Shown here one piece after another: positions 14,771-25,300 of a stretch of 34,556 nt of DNA (position 1 is the stretch's first letter; each line of letters opens with the position of its first letter). The DNA comes from an uncultured Saprospiraceae bacterium. Its GTDB lineage: Bacteria > Bacteroidota > Bacteroidia > Chitinophagales > Saprospiraceae. A program made the translations under genes and the position numbers. The DNA is taken from NCBI GenBank assembly GCA_937959275.1, contig CALGLU010000076.1:1-34556 (forward strand), in the 5' to 3' direction. The notes beneath the pieces are model-generated. The model saw only the letters and a program-made list of their open reading frames with translations, made no database searches and was not told where the DNA came from.

Positions 14771-17587
14771 TTAAAATATTCTATCATATTGAGTTCTGCC
14801 GTAATTATATTTAAGGAAACCACCCAACTGTGATGATTTGACAGCGATGAAAAAATTAAATGTGCCCCTTGCTGGTTGCCAATCAAACCTCATATTCCAA
14901 CAATGTAAATCTCGGCTAAAACCAATAGAAGGATAGACAAAACTCTTGTTCACAAAGTCATAAGAAAAATTACCCACATTAACATCCCAAAAATCTGTTA
15001 ATGGGATTTTGCCTGACATGCGTAGACTATTGGTCCGAATTGATGACTCTTTAACGTCATCATTTGCCTGTACACGATACTCAATCACATGATTGATCGT
15101 AAATCGGTCTAACATATCCCAGATAGAAATTTCAGGTTTCTCGCCTTCATCAGGATTCTCTCCCTCTTCAAGGTTCCGTTCTCTTTCAGTGTTCTGTTCT
15201 CGTTCAGGGTCTAATCCAAATTGATCTCTTTGCGAAGAACCAAATGGTTGATTTCGCATCTCATTTTCCATTTGATCTAATAACAGATTTTCATCCTCTA
15301 GGTCTTCATCATTTTCCTCTTCTTTTTTGTCTTTACGCTTTTGGAAAAATTCTCGTATATCCTTGACTGAAAAACGAGTGGACAATGTTGATGAGAACCG
15401 TTCAAATCGCACAGGTCTTTTCCGTTCACCCCAGACAGTTTGATTCACTCGCCTGTTATTCTGCTCAATGTAAGGATCGAATGTAGCTGAAAAGGTTAGA
15501 TTTGAAATCCGTCCAAACAAAGAAGCATTTCCCCGCATAGACACAACGCTCCATTTTAGTGAGTCCGCTACAAAATTATGGTTCCCACCAATATTGATAT
15601 TATTAAATACTTTAAATTTCTTTTCTGTAGAGTCTTTTTTAGAATAATACTTCCCTTCAAAAAGGTTTGTAATCGAATAAGTCATTGCCATTTGCTTCTC
15701 TCCAGGATTTGGAGCTCTAAAAATACCACCGTCAAACTCAGTATATTCTTGCATGAGCAAAGAGTCAGTTTCGCTCGTCCTAACTGTCTTAATAAATCGC
15801 TCTGTGCTAGGCGTAAATGTCAGACCGATGCTAGGTTTTATCGTATGTCTGATGCCACGTATCTTTCCTTTTTTAAATAAAACAGTACCAAATAAATTAG
15901 TCGACAAATTAAGACTTGACCTTATGTTATTATACCGAGCAAATCCACCATTAAATACATCTTCAACAACGATTCGCGTACTATCTAATTCATTTGTAAA
16001 CGCATTACGACTAATCTCCCAATGTGGTGCAAATTCTCTTTCAAGTGTTTTTAGAACCCAATACTCTTCATAGTTGACTGAAGGCGAAAGTTGAAAATGC
16101 TCCAATATATTAAACGCGGCACCTGCTTGAGCTGTATGTGACATCCCCGTTTGAAAATTCTCTAAGGTCTCTTGCTTAAATAGGATTGTGTCTTGAGTGC
16201 TCACAAAATTCTTGAGTGCTGAATTGTAGCTCACATTTAATTTTTCAAACCACTTCTCCTTACCACTACGTTGCTTTCTTTTAAATGGATAAATAGTCTT
16301 CATCCTCAGCTCTACATTAGGAAGTGTGAAATCTATTTTCCGAGTTCGAGTATTTTGACTGTGACCAATAGTAATATTCAAACTTAAAGCATCAATAGAT
16401 GGTAATTTGTGGCTAATTCGAAAGTTAGAATTGATAATGTTTTCTAATTGTGATTGAGCATCATTGTAATTATTTCTATCAAAATCATTCGTCGTAAATC
16501 TAAAATTTCCTCCGATTGTCATATACGGATGAGCCTTGCTGTCTTGATTGTGGGTTAATCCAAAAGTAAACGATCTATTTGCATTTCGTTCCAATACGCC
16601 TTCGACCTCTGAAAACTGCGTAGAATAACCAAGCTGTAGATTACCTCTAAATTTATAGCGCTTTGCGTAATTAGAGGCTAGTCGAATACCATATGACCCT
16701 CGTGAATAGATATCGCCAGTCACTTTCAAATCCATATAATCATTCAATGCCCAGTAGTAGCCTATCTCACGAAAACCAAATCCAAGCTGCTCTGAAAATT
16801 CAAACCCTTGCTGGCCACCAAAAATAATCCCTGAGTGCGAGCCTTGGATCATGGGCATAAACGCAAACGGTATAAACAAAGGCGTCGGTATACCACCAAT
16901 CTCAAGCCTTGAGGGGCCAATAACTGCTAACTTATCAGGTATTAACTTTAATTTACTTGAACGAATGCCATAGTGCGGGTTAGGATGGTTACATGTCGTA
17001 ATAAGAGAATTTTTATTAAATACGACATCATCAACAAATAGACTATCGCCTGCCTTACTGACAAATTTTGTCACGGCTCCATGTATGAAGTATTCACCTT
17101 GCTGAGAAAAAGCTTCATAGACAATCCCTTTCTGAGTCTCAAAGTTGAATTTCATTTTTTTATACTGAAATTCTTGGCCTTCAGTTTTGAAAGTGGGAAC
17201 ACCTACGTCCTCTCCATCCCTCCCTTTGACGCTCTGTGCAAAAGCTTCCTTCTTTTCAAAGTCAAAGATGATGTAACCAGCCTTAATTTCATTGCCTTGG
17301 TATTTGACATAAGCCTCCCCTATCAAGTGAATCTGATTATTCACAACATCTACCCATTGTGTGTCCACTGCACCATGCTCTATTTCTCCATCAATTGTTT
17401 GATCAGATATTGGTATCACTATTGTGCTATCTCCAAAAAGAGACATGGTTTCAGATAAAGAATCAGTTAAGCCTGGCAGTATACGTAGAGAATCTGTGAA
17501 TTCATTCTGGCGAATAGGGTCTTGTGTAAGTGCTGGTCCACAAAAACATATTACAAAAAATAATACTATATAAGTATCTAATTTCAA
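14771..17587 (-). CDS. lptD: Putative LPS-assembly outer membrane protein LptD
   Basis: A 938-residue protein: signal peptide (MKLDTYIVLFFVICFCGPAL), an OstA/LptA-like N-terminal beta-jellyroll (about 75-240, with 'NNQIHLIGEAYVKYQGNEIK'), then a long C-terminal beta-barrel with alternating aromatic strands. This is the Bacteroidota form of LptD, which with LptE inserts lipopolysaccharide into the outer leaflet. Around residues 750-830 there is an extremely acidic, Lys/Glu/Asn-rich insert (RKDKKEEENDEDLEDENLL and 'EREQNTERERNLEEGENPDEG'), probably a disordered loop. The start is TTG at 17587: there is no ATG upstream before an in-frame stop, and starting at the first internal ATG would remove the signal peptide. 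It is divergent from the amidase, 65 bp apart. Confidence 0.85.
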   Translation of the reverse strand: MKLDTYIVLFFVICFCGPALTQDPIRQNEFTDSLRILPGLTDSLSETMSLFGDSTIVIPISDQTIDGEIEHGAVDTQWVDVVNNQIHLIGEAYVKYQGNEIKAGYIIFDFEKKEAFAQSVKGRDGEDVGVPTFKTEGQEFQYKKMKFNFETQKGIVYEAFSQQGEYFIHGAVTKFVSKAGDSLFVDDVVFNKNSLITTCNHPNPHYGIRSSKLKLIPDKLAVIGPSRLEIGGIPTPLFIPFAFMPMIQGSHSGIIFGGQQGFEFSEQLGFGFREIGYYWALNDYMDLKVTGDIYSRGSYGIRLASNYAKRYKFRGNLQLGYSTQFSEVEGVLERNANRSFTFGLTHNQDSKAHPYMTIGGNFRFTTNDFDRNNYNDAQSQLENIINSNFRISHKLPSIDALSLNITIGHSQNTRTRKIDFTLPNVELRMKTIYPFKRKQRSGKEKWFEKLNVSYNSALKNFVSTQDTILFKQETLENFQTGMSHTAQAGAAFNILEHFQLSPSVNYEEYWVLKTLEREFAPHWEISRNAFTNELDSTRIVVEDVFNGGFARYNNIRSSLNLSTNLFGTVLFKKGKIRGIRHTIKPSIGLTFTPSTERFIKTVRTSETDSLLMQEYTEFDGGIFRAPNPGEKQMAMTYSITNLFEGKYYSKKDSTEKKFKVFNNINIGGNHNFVADSLKWSVVSMRGNASLFGRISNLTFSATFDPYIEQNNRRVNQTVWGERKRPVRFERFSSTLSTRFSVKDIREFFQKRKDKKEEENDEDLEDENLLLDQMENEMRNQPFGSSQRDQFGLDPEREQNTERERNLEEGENPDEGEKPEISIWDMLDRFTINHVIEYRVQANDDVKESSIRTNSLRMSGKIPLTDFWDVNVGNFSYDFVNKSFVYPSIGFSRDLHCWNMRFDWQPARGTFNFFIAVKSSQLGGFLKYNYGRTQYDRIF

Positions 17588-17652
17588 ATGATTTATACTA
17601 ATTATTATGTATTTTCACAGTTATTATCGCAAGATATTCAAAAGGTCTCATA
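17588..17652. promoter_or_regulatory. Divergent promoter region of lptD and the amidase gene
   Basis: Only 65 bp separate the two divergent starts, so both promoters must overlap here or extend into the genes. It is very AT-rich, but no exact TAnnTTTG is present on either strand. Confidence 0.4.
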
Positions 17653-19113
17653 ATGAAAGTAAGTCAAAAGCTATTCCACACAGCTATAACCATATTATTA
17701 TTCCTGTTTTCCTTGGGATTATATGGAAATACTAGTCTAAACGACTCAGATAAAACTGACGTTGTTAATAGTATCATAAAGTTTAATATCAAACAGCTCA
17801 ACTCATTTGGCACATTGGATAAAATTGTAATTGATGCAGGGCACGGAGGTAAGGACCATGGGTGTTCTGGAGCCCATTCTAAAGAAAAATTTATCGTCCT
17901 CGATATTGCGCTAAAACTTGGCGATTTAATCCGCTTTTATCATCCAGAGATTGAAATCATCTACACACGAAACACTGATGTTTTTATTCCACTAGATACT
18001 AGAATAGGCATTGCTAATTCCCAACAAGCAGACTTATTTATCTCCATTCATGCTAATTACATTCATAAAAAGCATGTACACGGTACTGAAACATATGTAA
18101 TGGGACTCCATAGGGCTGAAGAGAACCTAGCTGTTGCCAAACGAGAAAATGCGGCAATCTTATATGAAACAGACTATCAAAGTACCTATGGCGGATATGA
18201 TCCTAACTCCCCTGAGGCCCATATTTTGCTATCGATGTTTCAAAACTCATTCTTAGAAAAAAGTATAAATTTTGCGACAAAGGTTGAAAACAGTTTTACA
18301 AAGCGCACAGTCCTACACAGTCGAGGTGTCAAACAGGCTGGATTTCTTGTGCTTAGAAAAGCAACAATGCCCAGCACTCTAATCGAAACTGGCTTTTTAA
18401 GTAATCAAAACGATGAAGCCTATTTGGTGAGTGACACAGGTCAAAATGAAGTAGCCAGCGCAATTCTAAAGGCAATTACGGAATATAAAAGAGAGATTGA
18501 AGGCGAATATTGGGCCACTGAATCAAATGAACTGTCCAGTGTAAATGACAACAGCGCCACAAATATTCAAAACCACCCATCAGCTAGACCTGAGAATACT
18601 GCATCTGAGTTTGAGACTCTAACTAGCTCAACTCAAAGCACCTATTCAGGGGTGATAGAGAATGATGAGCATAAGAATCAAATATCAAAACATTCAAAAC
18701 ATCCAGAAGATCCAAATTCAGAATCTCAAACAATAAACAGATCAACTCACAAGACGTATTCCGGGGCAACAGCATATTCACCAACTCATGAAACATCTAC
18801 ACATGCTGTGGTTTCTACCCACAAATCAGTTAATGAAAAAGTGAATACAACTACTTTAGAATCAGGTACTTATAATAAAATTTATAAAATCCAAATTGCT
18901 GCTGGTATCAAAAAACTAATCAAATCATCTGCCCCAACATTCTCGGATATTGATGATTTAGAAATTAGAAAAGAAGACAACATGTACAAATACCTGACGG
19001 GTCATTTCGAAGACTTAAATGAGGCTTTTTCTGCAAGAGAAATAATGAGAAATAAAGGTTTCAAAGGAGCATTTATTGTCAGCTACGTTGACAATGTTCG
19101 GGTTACTTTTTAA
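17653..19113 (+). CDS. N-acetylmuramoyl-L-alanine amidase (Amidase_3) with C-terminal SPOR-like domain
   Basis: A 486-residue exported zinc amidase that cleaves the bond between MurNAc and the L-Ala of the peptide stem. Signal peptide at residues 1-25. The Amidase_3 domain spans about 55-275, with zinc ligands His64 (VIDAGHGGKDHG), Glu78 (SKEKF) and His133 (FISIHANY), and catalytic Glu245 (PSTLIETGFLSN). Residues about 285-400 are a Ser/Thr/His/Asn-rich, probably disordered linker. The C-terminal 80 residues ('KIYKIQIAAGIKK' to 'RNKGFKGAFIVSYVDN') look like a SPOR-type domain, which binds denuded glycan strands at division sites. The neighbouring lptD fits a conserved Bacteroidota arrangement of envelope genes. 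Confidence 0.93.
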   Translation: MKVSQKLFHTAITILLFLFSLGLYGNTSLNDSDKTDVVNSIIKFNIKQLNSFGTLDKIVIDAGHGGKDHGCSGAHSKEKFIVLDIALKLGDLIRFYHPEIEIIYTRNTDVFIPLDTRIGIANSQQADLFISIHANYIHKKHVHGTETYVMGLHRAEENLAVAKRENAAILYETDYQSTYGGYDPNSPEAHILLSMFQNSFLEKSINFATKVENSFTKRTVLHSRGVKQAGFLVLRKATMPSTLIETGFLSNQNDEAYLVSDTGQNEVASAILKAITEYKREIEGEYWATESNELSSVNDNSATNIQNHPSARPENTASEFETLTSSTQSTYSGVIENDEHKNQISKHSKHPEDPNSESQTINRSTHKTYSGATAYSPTHETSTHAVVSTHKSVNEKVNTTTLESGTYNKIYKIQIAAGIKKLIKSSAPTFSDIDDLEIRKEDNMYKYLTGHFEDLNEAFSAREIMRNKGFKGAFIVSYVDNVRVTF

Positions 19114-19168
19114 GGTTTTCATTTTCAACTGACAATATATTTCAAATTTTGATATATGTGAATTCATC

Positions 19169-19189
19169 AAAGGAAATCGACATTCCTTT
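19169..19189 (+). terminator. Weak terminator candidate after the amidase gene
   Basis: AAAGGAA (19169-19175) and TTCCTTT (19183-19189) form a perfect 7-bp stem with a 7-nt loop, followed by TACTTTATT. It lies 56 nt past the amidase stop. The stem is AT-rich and the T-tract is interrupted. Confidence 0.4.
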
Positions 19190-19280
19190 TACTTTATTGT
19201 AATTCAGCTAGTTATAATTTAACTTTTGATCAAAATAACAGTGATTTTAAAGATATATTCCTATTTTTAACCTGTAAAAT

Positions 19281-19368
19281 GAAATGCTTGTCCTCGTTCT
19301 CTGTAAGAAAACTACATAGATTACAGTAATTAAATATTTTAGGACAAGTATTTCTGCTTTGTAGTTTT
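19281..19368 (+). promoter_or_regulatory. Interleaved inverted repeats (possible pseudoknotted leader) before the giant gene
   Basis: Outer stem: GAAATGCTTGTCCT (19281-19294) pairs over 14 positions with AGGACAAGTATTTC (19341-19354), with one G-U wobble. Inside the 46-nt loop, CTGTAA (19301-19306) pairs with TTACAG (19321-19326). The loop of that inner hairpin holds AAAACTACA (19308-19316), which is perfectly complementary to TGTAGTTTT (19360-19368), beyond the outer stem and 23 bp before the start codon. The geometry is that of a pseudoknot or of two mutually exclusive folds. Whether it is transcribed is unknown, as I see no clear promoter. Confidence 0.5.
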
Positions 19369-19391
19369 ATAGATTAATAACCGACCTGAAC

Positions 19392-22300
19392 ATGATGTTT
19401 TTGCTTAATTGCCACCGAACATTAGCATGCGCTCTCAGCATCTCTTTTGCCATTCTACTTTCAACAACCACTCTATTTTCTGAAGGTTCAGTACAACTCA
19501 ATCCAAATGGAATTGCGGGAGACCCCTGTAATGGAGCCACGGATGTAGGAGATCTTGCAATGGTAAGACTGTATTCCATAAATGCAGATTTCCCACAATT
19601 TGCTGGTTTCGGATCATATGGAACTACCAATTCGATATGTTTTACCATTAAAGATCCAAAGGAGATTGTTTACATCGCATTATCAGGAGCAGCAACTTCA
19701 GGAGGAACGTGTAACGGTGGCTTTGATTGGAGAATAGTTGGTCCAGCAGGAGTTGCGCATGGTCCTTTTACTTTAACAAATGCTAATGCAAATGGAAATG
19801 ATTTTGGGCCAGTCATGGCAGGTCCCGATGTTTTCAATGCGTCAGGGTATTCTACAGCAGGCGAATATACATTTCAGCCAACTGTTGCCGGTGAATATTG
19901 TATAGAAATTGATAACTATATCAGTGATGCACACCTTAGAAATTTTGATATCAGCGTAGCAGATTGTCCGGGTGCAGCGGGAAACATTATTGACGGAAGG
20001 CTATTTTCTCAAAACTGGGCAATTCGAACGCCTTGTGTTTCAACAATTATTGGATGTAATGAAGATCCTAATGTGACTTCACTCTTCGCAGGATTTCAAC
20101 CTTTTCAAAATCCATTTGATGGGAAAATATACGTGCTAACAAGTGACAACTTCGTTCAAGAAGTTGACTTTGGCGGAGGAAGTGCTTTCGGCGAAGGCTT
20201 TAGAGGACTAACATTTAGTCTATCTTTTAATCTGACAGGTCCTGGTAATACGGGTGTTGTATTAGATGATCGACAATCCAAAGATGGTTCAAATCAAACC
20301 TTTGCTAATCCAGATTTATTTGATGTTTACCTAAATCCTCCAGATCCAACTTGCTATGAAGAAGGTATGTGCGGAGAGATCAGTTTTGGACCCATTTTAA
20401 ATTGTGCAGAGCCGCTTTGTATTGCGTACGAGGTCACACAACCTGGTCTAATAGAGTTGTTTCTTGACATTGATGGAGATGGTATTTTTACGCCAAACTC
20501 TATGGATGTCTTTTTAGCAGAGAGAATCGTTGAGGGTGATGATCTAACTGGTTGTATTCCGTGGGATGGCGAAGATGGTATGGGTAACATCGTTGATTTA
20601 GGCGTTGATTATGATATTTTCGGTAGATATAGCCAAGGTGAGACACACTTTATGATGTATGATGTTGAAAATAATAACCCAGGTTGGGAGGTCAATATTG
20701 TAGATCCACCATGTGCTAATCCTGATTTTAATATGTACTGGGACGACGCCTTACTTGATCCTGCAGATAATGATAGTGGCTTTCCAGCTCAACCACTTGT
20801 TTCTCTCACCGGTACATCTCAACCAACTCATATTTGGGAAGATCAAGAAGATGCATCTGCCTTAGGTTATGGAGAGTCCAATACAATTAATACATGGTTT
20901 TTCTCTAACATTAATCAAATCATAGCGGTGTCATCATGTTTACCAATGATCGATATCGTTAAGACCGGAACGTTCGAAGATGAGAGCGGTGATGGCTTAG
21001 CTCAACCTGGTGAAACAATTAGCTACGTTTTCGTAGTCACTAATGCAGGAAATACGGACTTAGAAGAAATTACTGTAACAGATCCACTAGTTACCGTTAT
21101 GGGTGCAGGACCAATAAATCTATTGGTTGGAGAAATGGACAATACAACCTTTACAGGTAGTTACACGCTGACACAAACAGATATTGACAATATGATGTTT
21201 GATAATGTCGCCATGGTCCAAGGTTCAGACCCGAACGATGGCACAATTGTAATGGATACAGACCCTGATAGTGTTATGTTGCCCCAGTCATCATCAATTA
21301 TGCTGACTAAAACAGCCAACACGGCTGGGCTTCAGACGCCTCCGCAACCTGGTGATATCATCACGTATATGTTTGAGGTATGTAACACAGGCAATACAAC
21401 ATTGATTAATGTTTCTGTTACCGATCCGCTTGTAACTGTTATGGGGGCTCCCATAGCGAGTTTAGCACCTGGTGCTTGCGATATGGTTACATATACAGGA
21501 ACCTATGCGATTAGCTCTGATGACATTGCAGCAGAAATGGTCATGAATACTGCTATGACTGTAGGTACAGACCCTAAAGCTAATATGGTCTCTGATACAG
21601 ATGATGAGAATGTTCCATTAGTGCTAGCACCTATGATCATGCTAACGAAAACAGCAAATGCAGCTAATGTCAACGATCCAGCTGTCGTCGGAGACATTAT
21701 TACATATACATTTGAATTATGTAACACTGGTAACGTTGACCTCTCCATGGTCACTGTGACAGACCCTATTGTAACTGTTTCCGGTGGTCCAATACCATTA
21801 CTGGTCGCAGGCACATGTGATAATACAACATTCACCGCCATGTATACAGTGATGCAGAGTGACATTGATGACGAAGGTGTCATGAATGTTGCCACGACTA
21901 CAGGTACAGATCCAAATGGAGATCCCGTCATGGATACCGATGATGAGGACGTACCATTAGTAGCAAATCCATTAATTGAAATCATAAAAAGCGGCGTTTT
22001 TAATGACGAGAATGGTGACGGACTTGCTCAATTAGGAGAAACAATAAGTTACATTTTCACAGTAAGCAATTCGGGTAATGTAACCTTAACAAATGTCATG
22101 GTGACCGATCCATTAGTTACTATTTCGGGTGGTCCTATTCCAGTTTTACTACCTGGTGTTATGGATATGACTACGTTTACTGGGACCTATACACTAACCC
22201 AGCAAGACGTAGATGATGGCATGGTAGATAATACGGCAACCACCACAGGTACCGACCCTAACGGAATGCCTGTCACAGATGATGATCCAGAAACGACAAA

Positions 22301-25300
22301 CTACTTGCAATCACCAGAAATCATGATAACTAAATCAGGAGCTTTTGATGATCAGAATGGAGATGGATTAGCTCAAGTTGGCGAGACGATAACATACTCA
22401 TTTACTGTTGTAAATACTGGAAATGTTACCTTGACAAATGTGACAGTAACTGATCCTGTAGTGACAGTTAGTGGAGGACCAATCCCTGTTTTGATCCCCA
22501 TGCAGTCAGACAATATGACATTTACTGGCAGCTATTCCTTAACTCAAGATGATATAGATAATGGTATGGTTGCTAACGTTGCCACCACCACAGGTACTGA
22601 TCCCGACGGAATGATGGTTATGGATGACGATCCTGAAGATGTCATGCTACCTCTTATGCCAGCTATTGACCTTGTAAAAGAAGGTGTATTTGATGATCAA
22701 AACGGTGATGGAATAGCTCAGGTTGGAGAAACAATTACGTATACATTTACCGTAATGAATACTGGTAATGTAACGCTGACAAATGTAACTGTCACAGACC
22801 CTATAGTTACAGTAAGCGGCGGTCCAATAGCAACACTTGGTGTAGGCGCTACAGACAACACCACATTTACTGGATCATTTACATTAACTCAGACGGATAT
22901 AGATAACGGGATGGTTGCAAATGTCGCTACCGCTATGGGGGATGATCCAAATGGAATGCCTGTCATGGACGATGATCCTGAGGATGTCCCTACACCACAA
23001 AGTCCTGCTATAGATTTAATGAAAACAGGTGTCTTTCAAGATGAGAATGCTGATGGTATTGCTCAAGTTGGTGAAACAATCGCCTACACATTTGTTGTTG
23101 AAAATACAGGTAACGTCACATTGACAAATGTCGTAGTTACAGACCCACTGGTAACAGTCATGGGCGGCCCCATTCCATCTTTAGGTGTCGGTGTTATTGA
23201 CAATACAACATTTACTGGAATTTATACATTGACACAGGCTGACATTGATAATGGTATGGTAGCTAATGTTGCTACAACATCTGGAAATGATCCAAATGGC
23301 ATGCCTGTCATGGACGATGATCCTGAGGATGTCCAAACTCCGCAAGACCCTGCAATTGAAATCGTAAAAACCGGAGTATTTCAAGATGAAAACGGTGACG
23401 GTGATGCCCAAGTAGGTGAATCAATAGCTTACACATTTGTCGTTACAAATATTGGAAATGTAACCTTGACTAATGTCACTTTAACAGATCCAATTGTATC
23501 AGTAAGTGGCATTCCAATTTCTTTGGCAGTTGGAGCTTCTGACAATATGACATTCACTGGTGTATACATCTTAACTCAAACCGATATTGATAATGGAAAT
23601 GTAGCGAATGTCGCAACTACGATGGGCACTGACCCTAGTGGTATGCCAGTCACTGATGATGATCCAGAAGATGTCCCAGTCCCACAAGAACCAGCAATAG
23701 AATTAGTTAAAACTGGTGTATTCCAAGATGAAAATGGTGATGGTATTGCACAAGTTGGGGAAACAATTTCATATTCTTTTTCTGTGCAAAATACTGGTAA
23801 TGTCACATTGACAAATGTCACTCTTACAGATCCGCTGGTGACAGTAACTGGTGGCCCTATCCCTACTCTTCCCGTTGGAGCAATAGATAATACAAGCTTT
23901 ACTGGTACCTATTCGCTAACGCAGGTTGATATTAATAATGGAAATGTAGAAAATGTGGCAACAACCATGGGTACTGATCCAAATGGAGATCCTGTAACAG
24001 ATGATGACCCAGATGATGTGCCTGTCCCTCAAATGCCGATGATTGACATCATCAAAAATGGCATCTTTAATGATGAGAATGGAGATGGACTAGCGCAACC
24101 AGGAGAAACCATCACGTATATGTTCACAGTTGAGAACACAGGAAATGTCACATTAACTGGCGTAACTGTAACAGATCCACTAGTGACTGTAAATGGAGGT
24201 CCTATAATCTTAATGCCAGGAGAAATTGATAATACCACATTCACTGGTGTGTTTACCCTTACACAAACCGAGGTCGATGCAGGAATGGTATTGAATTTGG
24301 CAACGACTACCGGTGATGATCCTAATGGAGATCCCGTTGTAGATACAGATCCTGAGGACACACCATATACTCAGCAACCAGAAATCATGCTTACCAAAAC
24401 TGGAGTATTCCAAGATGAAAATGGTGATGGTGTCGCTATGGTTGGTGAAACTATCAGCTATACATTTATTGTAACAAACACAGGAAATGTCACATTAACC
24501 AACGTCACAGTTACTGATCCAATTGTAACAATATCTGGAGGACCAATAGCTTCATTTGCACCAGGTGCGACAGATAATACAACATTTACAGGTGTATATA
24601 CCTTAACACAAACAGATATAGATAACGGAAATGTTGCAAATGTTGCAACGACTCAAGGAATGGATCCTGATGGTATGACAGTCATGGATGATGATCCGGA
24701 AGATGTCCCTACACCTCAAGATCCTGAGATTGAAATAATCAAAACTGGCGTTTTCCAAGATGAAAATGGTGATGGTGTAGCAATGGTAGGTGAAACAATT
24801 GCGTATACTTTCGTGGTTTCAAATGCTGGAAATGTAACACTAACGAATGTAACTGTAACTGATCCTATTGTAACGATCATTGGTGGCCCACTTCCTAGCT
24901 TACCAGTTGGCGCTGTTGACAATAGCACATTTACTGGAACCTATACACTAACTCAAACAGATATAGATAATGGAAACGTTGCCAATGTAGCAACAACATC
25001 TGGGACGGATCCAAATGGAGATCCTACTACTGATGATGATCCTGAAGACGTACCTACTCCTCAAGATCCAGCAATTGACTTAGTCAAAACTGGAGTTTTC
25101 CAAGATGAAAATGGTGATGGTATTTCACAGGTTGGGGAGACGATTGCATATACATTTGTCGTAACGAATACAGGTAATGTAACCTTGACTAATGTGACAA
25201 TTACAGATCCAATTGTGACTGTTGTCGGAGGCCCAATACTTACCTTAGGAGTTGGTCAAATCGATAATGCTACATTCTCAGGAACATATACACTGACTCA

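Larger units (their letters stand above)
19114..19391. other. Intergenic region between the amidase and the giant gene
   Basis: 278 bp of AT-rich sequence with no ORF of note. It contains the weak hairpin at 19169-19189 and the interleaved inverted repeats at 19281-19368. The closest to a -7 element is TATTTTTA (19262-19269), one mismatch from TAnnTTTG, which would place the inverted repeats in the transcript. Confidence 0.4.
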
